In this document: positions 39,882 to 48,919 of the stretch, in pieces
How positions within the stretch are numbered: the stretch's first letter is position 1
Layout: each line of letters begins with the position of its first letter
From: Luteimonas aquatica
Lineage (GTDB): Bacteria; Pseudomonadota; Gammaproteobacteria; Xanthomonadales; Xanthomonadaceae
NCBI RefSeq assembly: GCF_022662575.1
Contig: NZ_JALBFU010000004.1
Location: forward strand, 124,001 to 188,000
Direction: 5' to 3'
DNA: 64,000 nucleotides
Made by a program: the position numbers and the translations under genes
Notes under the pieces: model-generated
Seen by the model: only the letters and a program-made list of their open reading frames with translations
What the model was told of the DNA's origin: nothing
Databases searched by the model: none

Positions 39882-40841
39882 TCAGGATGGGCCGTGCTGG
39901 CGCGCCAGCAGCGCCGCGCCGCGCGCGCCGCCGGCATCGCCGAACGCCGGCGGCAGGATCGGCGGCACGTGCACGCCCTCGAACAGGTGCCGGGCCACCG
40001 CCGCCGGCATCGCGCGGAACAGCGCCTCGGACTTGGACAGGCCGCCGCCGAGCACGATCACGTGCGGGTCCAGCGCCAGCACCAGGGCGGCCAGGCTGTG
40101 GCCGAGCAGGTCGTGGTGGATCTCCAGCGCGCGCATCGCGCGCGCATCGCCCTGCGCGGCGCGCGCGTCCAGCGCGATGGCGTCGAGCTCCTCGCCGCCG
40201 AGCTGGCGATGGATGCGCGCCAGCCCGCCGCCGGAGACATAGCGCTCCACGCAGCCGCGCAGGCCGCAGGCGCAATCGAGCAGCGGCAGCTGGTGCTGCG
40301 CAAGCAGCGCGGCGGATACGGTCCAATGGCCCCATTCGCCGGCGATGCCGTTGCCGCCGGCGATCAGGCGGCCGTCGACGCAGAAGCCGCCGCCCGCGCC
40401 GGTACCGATAGTGGCGCCGAACATGCTGGGGTAGCCGGCGGCCGCGCCGCCGTAGGCTTCCGACAAGGCGAAGCACTGGCAGTCGTTGCCGAGGTACAGC
40501 GGCCGGCGTAGCCGCGCGCGCAGATCCTCGCCGACCCGGCGGCCGGTCAGGGCCGGCACGTTGGAGCTGACCTGGCGGCCGCTGGCGCGGTCGCGAATGC
40601 CCGGCAGGCCCATACCGACCGCGTCGCAGGCCGCGCCGAGCTCGGCGTCGGCGGTCTGCACCAGGGCGACGACGCCGTCGAGGAAGGCCTCGTAGCTGTG
40701 CTGCGGCGTGTCGATGCGGCGCCGGTAGCGCACCGCCATCGTGGCGTCGCAGGCGACCAGTTCGATCTTGGTGCCGCCGATGTCCACGCCGTAGCGGATC
40801 GCCGCGGCGGGGTCGGTTACAAGCGGTCGGGATTCGGCCAT
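39882..40841 (-). CDS. ROK-family N-acetylhexosamine kinase (NagK/AgaK-like)
   Basis: 319 residues. Phosphate-1 loop DIGGTK near residue 20, catalytic region LGNDCQCFALSEAYGG (Asp base in ND), GTGAGGG, GEWGHW, and the ROK zinc site CACGLRGCVE. The whole chain runs parallel to E. coli NagK. Phosphorylates GlcNAc or GalNAc at O6. The neighbouring agaS and agaZ favour GalNAc. The ATG at 40841 is chosen over a GTG 3 bp earlier because GAGG lies 7 nt upstream of it. Nine bases after the agaS stop. Confidence 0.9.
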   Translation of the reverse strand: MAESRPLVTDPAAAIRYGVDIGGTKIELVACDATMAVRYRRRIDTPQHSYEAFLDGVVALVQTADAELGAACDAVGMGLPGIRDRASGRQVSSNVPALTGRRVGEDLRARLRRPLYLGNDCQCFALSEAYGGAAAGYPSMFGATIGTGAGGGFCVDGRLIAGGNGIAGEWGHWTVSAALLAQHQLPLLDCACGLRGCVERYVSGGGLARIHRQLGGEELDAIALDARAAQGDARAMRALEIHHDLLGHSLAALVLALDPHVIVLGGGLSKSEALFRAMPAAVARHLFEGVHVPPILPPAFGDAGGARGAALLARQHGPS

Positions 40842-40850
40842 CACGGGACC

Positions 40851-42050
40851 TCAGCCGTGGCGATGGATGGTCACGCCCTGGACGACGCGGTTGACGGTGC
40901 CGTCGGGGAAGGGATTGTCGGGCGTGAGCCCCAGCGCGGCCGAGCGCAGCAGGGCATAGCGCTGCGCCAGCGTCAGCCACAGCGGCGCCAGCCAGGCATC
41001 GGGCAACGCGGGAGCGTCGAGGACGAAGTCCTCGGCCGCCTGCATCGAAGCCGCGTGCGTCGAAGCCGCGTGCGTCGAGGCCGCATCCATCGAAGCCGGG
41101 CCGATCGAGACCACGCGTCCGGCGATGCCGTCGCGGCGCAGCTCGTCGAGCAGATCCTGTTCGTAACGGCGCGCCACCGGGTCGGCGCTGCGCAGCACCG
41201 CCACCAGCGTGTCGGCGTCGAGCGCGGATTTCGGGCCGTGGCGGAAGCCCAGCGGCGTGTTGGCCAGCGCCAGGATGCGCCCGGCGCTGAGTTCGAGCAG
41301 CTTCAGCGCGCACTCGCGCGCCAGGGCTTCCAGCGGACCGCTGCCGAGGTAGATCACGCGCGTGCTGGGCGTGGCGGCCAGCGCGGCGACCGGCGCGTCC
41401 CAGTCGGCCAGCGCGCGCTCGCCGAGCGTGGCCAGTGTGCGCAGACGCTGCAGGCGCTGCGGCCACGGCGCGCCGTCGAAGGCGGCCAGCGCCGCCAGCA
41501 GCATGCAGCTCAGGCTGCTGGTCATGGCGAAGGCGCGGTCGCAGCTGGCCGGCGGCATCAGCAGGGTGAAGGTGTCTTCGCGGCCCTGGCCGCGGCGCGC
41601 CAGTTCGCCCTCGGCGTTGCAGGTGATGTCGAGGAAGCGCGCCTGCGGCACGCGCTCGCGCACCAGGTCCACCGCCGCCACGCTTTCCGGGCTGGAGCCG
41701 CTGCGCGCGAAGGAGACCAGCAGGGTGGGGCGCTCGGGCTGCAGGTACAGCGCCGGATGGGTCAGCAGGCTGGTGGTGTGCAGCGCGCGCACCTCGGCCG
41801 GCCACTGCGCGCCGATCTGGTCGGCCGCCATCTCGGCGATGAAGCCGGAGCTGCCGGCGCCGGTGAGGATCACCCGATGCCCGGGCCGGCGCAGCCAGTC
41901 GCCGAGGAAGGCGTCGATGCGGGCGCGCTCGCCGTCCAGCGCATCGGCCAGGGCGGCCCACAGCGCGGGCTGCTGGGCGATTTCCTCGGCGGTATGGCGC
42001 CCGCCCAGGCGCTGCCAGGTGGTCAAGTCGGGGAGCAGCATGGCGTCCAT
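40851..42050 (-). CDS. agaS: AgaS: SIS-domain galactosamine-6-phosphate deaminase/isomerase
   Basis: 399 residues with two SIS (sugar isomerase) domains: ILTGAGSSGFIAEM with SFARSGSSPESVAAVD, and YLGSGPLEALARECALKLLE with NTPLGFRHGPKSALD. Family members deaminate and isomerise galactosamine-6-phosphate to tagatose-6-phosphate. First gene of the minus-strand aga operon. The second domain contains an inserted, imperfectly repeated AASTH segment encoded by a 15-bp tandem repeat. A second in-frame ATG 9 bp downstream is possible. Confidence 0.9.
   Translation of the reverse strand: MDAMLLPDLTTWQRLGGRHTAEEIAQQPALWAALADALDGERARIDAFLGDWLRRPGHRVILTGAGSSGFIAEMAADQIGAQWPAEVRALHTTSLLTHPALYLQPERPTLLVSFARSGSSPESVAAVDLVRERVPQARFLDITCNAEGELARRGQGREDTFTLLMPPASCDRAFAMTSSLSCMLLAALAAFDGAPWPQRLQRLRTLATLGERALADWDAPVAALAATPSTRVIYLGSGPLEALARECALKLLELSAGRILALANTPLGFRHGPKSALDADTLVAVLRSADPVARRYEQDLLDELRRDGIAGRVVSIGPASMDAASTHAASTHAASMQAAEDFVLDAPALPDAWLAPLWLTLAQRYALLRSAALGLTPDNPFPDGTVNRVVQGVTIHRHG
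41041..41100. repeat. Four tandem 15-bp units inside agaS
   Basis: Units TGCATCGAAGCCGCG, TGCGTCGAAGCCGCG, TGCGTCGAGGCCGCA and TCCATCGAAGCCGGG lie head to tail and keep the reading frame, coding for about four copies of an Ala-Ala-Ser-Thr/Met-His/Asp/Gln-like pentapeptide in a surface loop of AgaS. Confidence 0.85.
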
Positions 42051-42088
42051 TCTTGGATCCGGTTGAGCGTGTGCAAGATCGGCGGTTT

Positions 42089-42113
42089 CTTTCGAAATGT
42101 CAAATATCGAAAG
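42089..42113. promoter_or_regulatory. Putative AgaR operator
   Basis: Inverted repeat CTTTCGA-N11-TCGAAAG, 39 bp upstream of the agaS start. AgaR of E. coli also recognises sites rich in TTTC repeats. A CTTTCGAAAG palindrome also lies in the end of agaZ (38511-38520), just ahead of the regulator gene. Confidence 0.55.
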
Positions 42114-42291
42114 CCTATGGAAAGATTCCAGGGGCGCGGCAAGCGTCAGGAGACCCAAACCTTCAAAATTCCGAGCCTTTCAAGTTTCGCACCGGAGGCC
42201 GTCAACGCCGGATGAAACGCCTTCTTTGGAAAGTTGTGCTTTGCACAATCTTTCGTTAAGCATAAAAATCCTTCTTTTCTCTTTCAATTCG

Positions 42292-42321
42292 TTGACATAT
42301 TTCGAATCTCTGCTCTAGAGT
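42292..42321 (+). promoter_or_regulatory. Promoter of the GH31-receptor-GH109 run
   Basis: A consensus -35 TTGACA (42292-42297) with a moderate -10 TAGAGT (42316-42321, 18-bp spacer). Followed by a short leader to the GTG start of the GH31 gene. TTTC-rich words overlap the upstream flank, compatible with repression by the AgaR-type protein. Confidence 0.5.
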
Positions 42322-42369
42322 CGGCCGCATTGGTTTCGGATTCCGCGCAAGGCGGAACATGAGGGCACG

Positions 42370-45300
42370 GTGGGAACCCCCGAACGACGCAACCGCGGTC
42401 TGCTCCTGGCGACGATGGCCCTGCTGGCCGTCTCGGCGCCGGCGTCGGCCGAGTCGGTGGGGGCCCTGCGCACGCTGGTGCCGGCCGCGTCCGCGTCGGC
42501 GTCCGCCTCCCCGGCCTGGGAATTGACCACCGACAGCGGTGCGCGCCTCCGCATCGAGCTGCTGCGCGCCGACCTGCTGCGCGTGCAGGCCGGGCGCGCC
42601 GGCAAGCTGCAACCGCCCGGCGACAAGGCCGCGCCGATCGTGCTCCCGCAGGCGGCCGCGCCGGTGCGCCACAGCGTCGAGGAGGACGCGCAGGAAGTGC
42701 GCATCCGCACCGACGCGCTGGTCCTGCACGTGCAGCGGCAACCGTTGCGGCTTTCGCTCGAGCGCATCGACGCCGGCAAGCCGGTGCCGCTGTGGCACGA
42801 ACTGCAGCCGCTGGACCTCGCGCCGGCGCAGAGCGTGCAGACGCTCTCCAGCGACGCGGGCGAACGCTTCTACGGCGGCGGGCAGCAGAACGGGCGCTTC
42901 GAGTTCAAGGGCCGCGAGCTGGAGATCTCCTATTCCGGCGGCTGGGAGGAGGGCGACCGTCCGAGCCCGGCGCCGATGCTGCTCAGCTCGCGCGGCTGGG
43001 GCATGCTGCGCAACACCTGGAGCGACGGCAGCTATGACCTGCGCGAGGCCGAGGCGGCCACGCTGCTGCATCGCGAGGATCGCTTCGACGCGTACTACTT
43101 CGTCGGCGACGGCCTGCCCGCGCTGCTCGACCGCTACACCGCGTTGACCGGGCGCGCCGGATTGCTGCCGCGCTGGGCGTTCTCCTACGGCGACGCCGAC
43201 TGCTACAACGACGGCGACAACAAGAAGAAGCCGGGCACCGTGCCCGAAGGCTGGCATGACGGTCCGACCGGCACCACGCCGGACGTGATCGAGAGCGTGG
43301 CGCGCCGGTACCGCGAACACGACATGCCGGGCGGCTGGATCCTGCCCAACGACGGCTACGGCTGCGGCTACCAGGACCTGCCCGCCGTGGTGCAGGGACT
43401 GGCGCGCTACGGCTTCCGCACCGGGCTGTGGACCGAGAACGGCGTCGACAAGATCGCCTGGGAGGTCGGCAAGGCCGGCAGCCGCGTGCAGAAGCTCGAT
43501 GTCGCCTGGACCGGCAAGGGCTACCAGTTCGCGATGGACGCCAACCGCTCGGCCTACGAGGGCATCCTGCACAACTCGGATTCGCGCCCGTTCCTGTGGA
43601 CGGTGATGGGTTGGGCCGGCATCCAGCGCTACGCGGTGGCCTGGACGGGCGACCAGAGCAGCAGCTGGGACTACATCCGCTGGCACGTCTCGACGCTGAT
43701 CGGTTCCGGCCTGTCGGGCATGGCCTATGCCAGCGGCGATGTCGACGCGATCTTCGGCGGCAGCGCCGAGACCTTCACCCGCGACCTGCAGTGGAAAAGC
43801 TTCACGCCGGTGCTGATGGGCATGTCCGGCTGGTCGTCGAGCGCGCGCAAGCATCCGTGGTGGTTCGATGAGCCCTATCGCGGCATCAACCGCGACTACC
43901 TCAAGCTCAAGATGCGGCTCACGCCCTACATGTACGGGCTGGCGCGCGAGGCCGAGCGCAGCGGCGCGCCGATCGTGCGCGGGCTGATGTGGGACTATGC
44001 GCAGGACCCGCAGGCCGCCGGCGAGGCATACAAGAACCAGTTCCTGCTCGGCCGCGACCTGCTGGTGGCGCCGGTGTACCGCAGCCAGGCCGCCAGCCGC
44101 GGCTGGCGGCGCGGCATCCACCTGCCGCCCGGCCGCTGGATCGACTACTGGGACGGACGCCAGGTGCTGGCCGGTGCGCAGGGGCGCGATCTCGACCGTC
44201 AGGTCGATCTGGCCACGCTGCCGGTGTTCGTGCACGCCGGCGCGATCCTCCCGATGTACCCGGCGATGCTCTACGACGGCGAGAAGCCGCTCGACGAACT
44301 CACGCTCGACCTGTATCCGCAGGGACGGTCGCAGTACACGCTGTACGAGGACGACGGCAACACGCGCCGCTACGCGCAGGGCGCATTCTCCGAGCAGGCG
44401 ATCCGCGTCGAGGCCCCGGCCGAGGGCGCGGGCGAGACGCGCGTGGAGCTGGACGCGGTGCGGGGCGAGTACGCCGGGCAGTTGCCGCGGCGCCGCTACG
44501 CGCTGCGCGTGCTCGCGCGCGCCAGGCCGCAGGCGGTGGAACTCGACGGCCGCGCCCTGCCGGCGCTGGCCGACCGCGCCGCCTTCGAGGCCGCGCCCGA
44601 AGGCTGGTACTACGACGCCGGCGAACGGCGCGGCACGCTGCACGTGCGCAGCGCGCCGCTCGACATCCGCCGCGCGCTGCGGTTCCGCCTGGCGATCCCG
44701 GCCGCCGCTGCCGCGGCCGACGATGCCTATCCGGCCGCGCCCGAACTCGGCCGCGCCTTGCCGGCCGACAGCCTGCTGGTGGTCAACCGTCCAGCCGAGG
44801 AGCCGGGCAGTCCGCTGGAGAACGCCTTCGACGACGATCCGGCCACCTGGTTCCGCACCGTGCGCAACCAGGCCGTGCGCACCGGTGCGCACGAATGGAC
44901 GCTGGGCCTGGGCGAGCGCCGCCTGATCGACGGCGTCGAGCTGGCGCCGCGCAACGACCAGCACTGGAAGCACGGACAGGTGCGCGACTACGAGATCTAC
45001 CTGGCCGACAGCAACGGCGAGTGGGGCGAGCCGGTCGCGCGCGGCCAGCTGAAGCTGCAGCAGGGCATGCAGCGCATCGAGTTCCCGGCGCGCGCCGGGC
45101 GCCTGCTGCGCTTCCGCGTGCTCAGCACGCAGAACCCCGACGGCGACGGCGCCAGCGGCGCCGACCCCATGGTCAGCGCGGCGCAGGCGGACGGCGCGCG
45201 CGCCTTCGACGCCTTGCAGCCGCGCGACGTCGGCCCGATCGCGCTGTCGAGCTTCCGCGTGCTCGAGCACGCGGTGCCCGAGCGCCCGGCGCTGCAGCGC

Positions 45301-45738
45301 TATCTCTCCGAGCTGCCATTGCCGCCGGCGCTGGCCGAGCGCGTGGCGCGCGACGGCGCGCTCGGCGGCCAGGGCGCGATGCGCATGAACGGCCTGCAAT
45401 TCCGCCACGGCCTCGGCGTCGGACCGGACACCCACATCGACCTGCGCTTGCAGGGCGGCTGGCGTTTGCTGCGCGCCGACCTCGGGATCGACGATCGCTG
45501 CCGCGAGGCCGGCGGCCTGCGCTTCCAGGTCTGGGGCGAGGATCGTCTGCTCTACGACAGCGGCCTGGTGCGCGCGCCGGGCGTGGTCAAGCCCGAACTC
45601 GACATCCGCGGCCTGCAGCGGCTGAGCCTGCGCACCCTCGGCGCGCAGGGCGCGCGGCCGGCGCAGGTGTGCGGCAACTGGGCCAACGCGGTCCTGATCG
45701 GACAGGAGGGCGACGCCGCCACGATCGCTTCGCCCTAG
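42370..45738 (+). CDS. GH31 glycosidase, alpha-N-acetylgalactosaminidase-like, with C-terminal CBM32/NPCBM domains
   Basis: 1122 residues, exported (signal peptide LLLATMALLAVSAPASA). A GH31 N-domain is followed by a catalytic barrel with nucleophile candidate D390 (FAMDANRSAYEGI) and acid/base candidate D428 (AWTGDQSSSWDYIRW). The surrounding GSGLSGMAYASGDVDAIFGG and LQWKSFTPVLMGMSGW match what I recall of the GH31 alpha-GalNAc-ases (Nag31 group) rather than alpha-glucosidases. After about residue 800 come a discoidin/CBM32-like domain (PLENAFDDDPATWFRTV) and an NPCBM-like domain (GLGVGPDTHIDLRLQGGW). The GTG start has GAGG 5-6 nt upstream. Divergent from agaS, consistent with release of GalNAc for the aga pathway. 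Confidence 0.85.
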   Translation: MGTPERRNRGLLLATMALLAVSAPASAESVGALRTLVPAASASASASPAWELTTDSGARLRIELLRADLLRVQAGRAGKLQPPGDKAAPIVLPQAAAPVRHSVEEDAQEVRIRTDALVLHVQRQPLRLSLERIDAGKPVPLWHELQPLDLAPAQSVQTLSSDAGERFYGGGQQNGRFEFKGRELEISYSGGWEEGDRPSPAPMLLSSRGWGMLRNTWSDGSYDLREAEAATLLHREDRFDAYYFVGDGLPALLDRYTALTGRAGLLPRWAFSYGDADCYNDGDNKKKPGTVPEGWHDGPTGTTPDVIESVARRYREHDMPGGWILPNDGYGCGYQDLPAVVQGLARYGFRTGLWTENGVDKIAWEVGKAGSRVQKLDVAWTGKGYQFAMDANRSAYEGILHNSDSRPFLWTVMGWAGIQRYAVAWTGDQSSSWDYIRWHVSTLIGSGLSGMAYASGDVDAIFGGSAETFTRDLQWKSFTPVLMGMSGWSSSARKHPWWFDEPYRGINRDYLKLKMRLTPYMYGLAREAERSGAPIVRGLMWDYAQDPQAAGEAYKNQFLLGRDLLVAPVYRSQAASRGWRRGIHLPPGRWIDYWDGRQVLAGAQGRDLDRQVDLATLPVFVHAGAILPMYPAMLYDGEKPLDELTLDLYPQGRSQYTLYEDDGNTRRYAQGAFSEQAIRVEAPAEGAGETRVELDAVRGEYAGQLPRRRYALRVLARARPQAVELDGRALPALADRAAFEAAPEGWYYDAGERRGTLHVRSAPLDIRRALRFRLAIPAAAAAADDAYPAAPELGRALPADSLLVVNRPAEEPGSPLENAFDDDPATWFRTVRNQAVRTGAHEWTLGLGERRLIDGVELAPRNDQHWKHGQVRDYEIYLADSNGEWGEPVARGQLKLQQGMQRIEFPARAGRLLRFRVLSTQNPDGDGASGADPMVSAAQADGARAFDALQPRDVGPIALSSFRVLEHAVPERPALQRYLSELPLPPALAERVARDGALGGQGAMRMNGLQFRHGLGVGPDTHIDLRLQGGWRLLRADLGIDDRCREAGGLRFQVWGEDRLLYDSGLVRAPGVVKPELDIRGLQRLSLRTLGAQGARPAQVCGNWANAVLIGQEGDAATIASP

Positions 45739-45840
45739 CGCCTGCCGCACCCCATCCACCGCTTTCCCGGCCCGACGCCGCCGACCCACAGCCCTTCACC
45801 CGCGCGGTTCCCGCGCCGCGGATCGAACAAGGAGACACAG

Positions 45841-48840
45841 ATGTTGTCCGAACGCCATCGCCATCGCCGCATCCCCGCCACCGCCTTGTCCGTCGCCCTC
45901 GGCGCGGCCCTGGCCACGTCCGCTCCGCTCCACGCGCAATCCTCCGACACCGCGCCGCAGGACGCCGCGGACCAGCAGGACGGCAAGACCACCGAACTGG
46001 CCCGGGTCGAGGTCACCGGTTCCAACATCAAGCGCACCGACGTCGAGACCGCCTCGCCGCTGCAGATCGTCACCAAGCAGGACATCGAGAACATGGGTGC
46101 GCGCACCCTGCTGCAGGTGCTCGACAACCTGCCGGCCGCGCGGCCGGCGCAGCAGGACTACAAGTCGCTGTTCACCGGCTCCGACGGCGCCTCGCAGGCC
46201 AACCTGCGCGGCCTCGGCGCGCAGGGCACGCTGGTGCTGCTCAACGGCCGCCGCCTGTCGTACTACGGCGCGCCGGCGGGCTTCCAGACCCAGTTCGTCA
46301 ACATCGACGCGATCCCCGCCGCGGCCATCGAACGCATGGAAGTGCTCACCGACGGCGCCTCGGCCGTGTACGGCACGGATGCTGTGGCCGGCGTGATCAA
46401 CGTCATCACCAAGAAGTCCTATCAAGGCGCCGAGTTCAGCCTGTCCTCCGACAAGTCCTCGCGCATCGATTCCTACGGCGAGCACCAGGCCAGCTTCACC
46501 GCCGGCATCGGCGACCTCGACACCGACCGCTACAACATGTACGCCTCGGTGAACCTGTACCGGCGCGATCCGATCCCGCTCAGCGACTGGTACGACAAGA
46601 AGCCGCGCCAGTACTACGTCAACAACCCGAACTACATCAACAATTTCCGCCTGAACAACGGCAGCGCGCCGGGCGTGTTCAACCCCGGCAGCTATTTCGC
46701 CTTCGATCCGGCCACCGGCGGCCGCAGGCAGGAGGCCGCGCCGGGCTGCGCCAACGTGCTGACCACCGAGCCCTCCGGTCCGCGCTGCATCTGGCAGACG
46801 TGGCTGAACAACGAGATCGACGCCGGCGCCAAGTCCAAGCGCGCCACGTTCTATTTCCACGGCAACTTCCTGATCGGCGAATCGACCGAGGCCTTCGCCG
46901 AGGCGACCTACACGGACATCGAGCTGACCGCCAACGGCGGCACGCCGCGCGCCTTCAACAGCACCAGCGGCGCGCCGACCAGCTGGTTCGCGCGCAACAC
47001 CGGCGTGAACGTCAACACCTTCAGCTATCCGTTCCTGGGTCCGAACAACATCTACAACAACGCCAGCCCCGAGCTGAAGGCGATGATGGGCGGCGTGGTC
47101 GGCCTGCAGTACCTGCTGCAGGACGTGGGCAACGACTACTTCGGCCAGCGCAACACCGACAAGAGCTACCGCGCGCTCGCCGGACTGCGCGGCAGCATCG
47201 GCGACTGGAGCTGGGAAACCGCGCTGGCCACCGCCGGCACGCATTCGGTCACCTACCAGACCGTCAACGTCAACCTGGAAGGCTTCGCTAAGGCCTTCGG
47301 CCCGTTCACGGTCGATCCGGCCACCGGGCGCACGCTGATGGCCGACCGGCCGGCCTACCAGTTCGGCGTGATCAGCGAAGCCAACGCCAAGCTGCTGCGC
47401 GAGGCCTACCCGACCTTCGACATCCACTCCTGGACCCGGCTCACCACGCTCGACGGCAAGGTCGAGGGCCCGCTCTTCGCCCTGCCCGCGGGCGACGTGC
47501 GCGCGGCGTTCGGCTTCAGCGTGATGCGCGAATCGTTCTTCACCCCGGGCAATCCCGACGCGGCCAACGGCCTGATCACCCAGCAGGGCGGCTCCTGGTT
47601 CGACGGCGAGCGCACCACCAGCGCGCTGTTCGCCGAGGCGGTGGCGCCGATCACCGAGAAGCTCGAGCTCGACGCGGCGGTGCGCGTGGACAAGTATCCG
47701 AACTTCAGCGCCAACGTCGCGCCGAAGATCGGCATCAAGTACCAGATGCTGCCGCAGCTGATGCTGCGCGGCACCTATTCGGAGGGCTTCCGCGCGCCGA
47801 GCCTGGCCGAGTCCGGCACCGGCGGCGTGTTCGCCCAGCTCGGCGGCTACAAGGACGATATCCGCTGCGACGAGACCAATGCCATCGCCAACCTGCTGCT
47901 GCGCTCGCGGCGTCCGGGCGACGTGGAGCTGGGCAACTCGCTGTTGAACGCCGACTGCAGCCGCACCGTGGCGCGCATGACCCAGCCCAACAAGGACCTG
48001 GAGCCGGAGAAGGCCAAGATCGCCACCCTGGGCTTCGTCTACGAGCCCACGCAATGGCTGTCGCTGTCGGCCGACTACTGGTTCATCTATCGCCGCGACC
48101 AGATCGCCGCGCCCGATTACAGCAAGGCCGCGGACATCCTCTCCTCGACGCGCTTCCCGATCACCGACGCCGATCGCGCCAACGTGGCGGCGGTGGCGGC
48201 GATGTGCGCCGATCCGGCCAGCGGCGTGACCTGTCCGGGCACGCTGCCGACCTACAGCGTGGGCAACGTCTCCAGCGTCGTCGGCCAGTACAAGAACCAG
48301 GGCCGCACCCTGGTCGACGGCTTCGACATCGACGCCCGCAGCCGCTTCTCGCTGGGCGAATGGGGCGGGTTGAACGTCGGCCTGGCCGCGACCATCGCAC
48401 GCCGCAACGACACGACGACGCTCGATGCCGACCAGGGCCTGGCCTACACCAACACGGTCGGCTACTACGGCAATCCGCGCCTGCGCGCCACTTTGAACGC
48501 CGACTGGAACTACGGCAACTGGACCACCAGCCTGTTCGTCAACTACGTCGGCCGTACCAAGTGGGCCTACGATCCGACCGACATCGATTCGCTGCCGGGC
48601 AAGTGCATGGCCTACTACAACAAGCCCTCGCCCGGGCAGTGCAACGGCGTGCCGGCCTGGTGGACGGCGAACCTGGGCGTGGCCTGGAAGCCGACGGAGA
48701 ACGTCAAGGTCGGCCTCACCGTGAAGAACCTGTTCGACCGCCTGCCGTTCTACGACCCCAACAGTTTCCTCGGCGACGCCAGCGACTACGCCAACCTGTA
48801 TGGCCGTAGCTACAGCGTCTCGCTGAACTACAAGTTCTAG
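45841..48840 (+). CDS. TonB-dependent outer-membrane receptor
   Basis: 999 residues: signal peptide (to about 33), TonB-box-like ELARVEVTGS near 58, plug domain (about 65-175, SPLQIVTKQDIENMGARTL, NLRGLGAQGTLVLLNGRRLS, LTDGASAVYGTDAVAGVINV) and a 22-strand-type barrel ending SVSLNYKF. The sequence is of the large carbohydrate-oriented TBDR type common in xanthomonads, where such receptors sit in glycan-utilisation loci. Probably imports GalNAc-containing oligosaccharides or glycopeptides. GGAGA precedes the ATG. Confidence 0.94.
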   Translation: MLSERHRHRRIPATALSVALGAALATSAPLHAQSSDTAPQDAADQQDGKTTELARVEVTGSNIKRTDVETASPLQIVTKQDIENMGARTLLQVLDNLPAARPAQQDYKSLFTGSDGASQANLRGLGAQGTLVLLNGRRLSYYGAPAGFQTQFVNIDAIPAAAIERMEVLTDGASAVYGTDAVAGVINVITKKSYQGAEFSLSSDKSSRIDSYGEHQASFTAGIGDLDTDRYNMYASVNLYRRDPIPLSDWYDKKPRQYYVNNPNYINNFRLNNGSAPGVFNPGSYFAFDPATGGRRQEAAPGCANVLTTEPSGPRCIWQTWLNNEIDAGAKSKRATFYFHGNFLIGESTEAFAEATYTDIELTANGGTPRAFNSTSGAPTSWFARNTGVNVNTFSYPFLGPNNIYNNASPELKAMMGGVVGLQYLLQDVGNDYFGQRNTDKSYRALAGLRGSIGDWSWETALATAGTHSVTYQTVNVNLEGFAKAFGPFTVDPATGRTLMADRPAYQFGVISEANAKLLREAYPTFDIHSWTRLTTLDGKVEGPLFALPAGDVRAAFGFSVMRESFFTPGNPDAANGLITQQGGSWFDGERTTSALFAEAVAPITEKLELDAAVRVDKYPNFSANVAPKIGIKYQMLPQLMLRGTYSEGFRAPSLAESGTGGVFAQLGGYKDDIRCDETNAIANLLLRSRRPGDVELGNSLLNADCSRTVARMTQPNKDLEPEKAKIATLGFVYEPTQWLSLSADYWFIYRRDQIAAPDYSKAADILSSTRFPITDADRANVAAVAAMCADPASGVTCPGTLPTYSVGNVSSVVGQYKNQGRTLVDGFDIDARSRFSLGEWGGLNVGLAATIARRNDTTTLDADQGLAYTNTVGYYGNPRLRATLNADWNYGNWTTSLFVNYVGRTKWAYDPTDIDSLPGKCMAYYNKPSPGQCNGVPAWWTANLGVAWKPTENVKVGLTVKNLFDRLPFYDPNSFLGDASDYANLYGRSYSVSLNYKF

Positions 48841-48919
48841 CCGTCGCAGCGTGCCGCCGCGGCCCGGCGCATGCCGGCCGCGGCGGATCCCAGCCCGAAC
48901 TTTCGTTCCGGAGAACCCC

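Larger units (their letters stand above)
42051..42369. other. Divergent agaS/GH31 control region
   Basis: 319 bp, locally AT-rich, without a gene. It carries several short palindromes: CTTTCGA-N11-TCGAAAG (42089-42113), TGGAA-AGA-TTCCA (42118-42130) and TTGTGC-TTT-GCACAA (42234-42248). Repeated CTTTC/TTTCG words and a promoter reading toward GH31 are also present. It is the obvious regulatory hub of the GalNAc locus. Confidence 0.7.

Noticed and set aside
42256-45789. A 1177-residue minus-strand frame opposite the GH31 gene
   Set aside because: Antisense of a gene with clear GH31 and carbohydrate-binding motifs; composition typical of a shadow frame.
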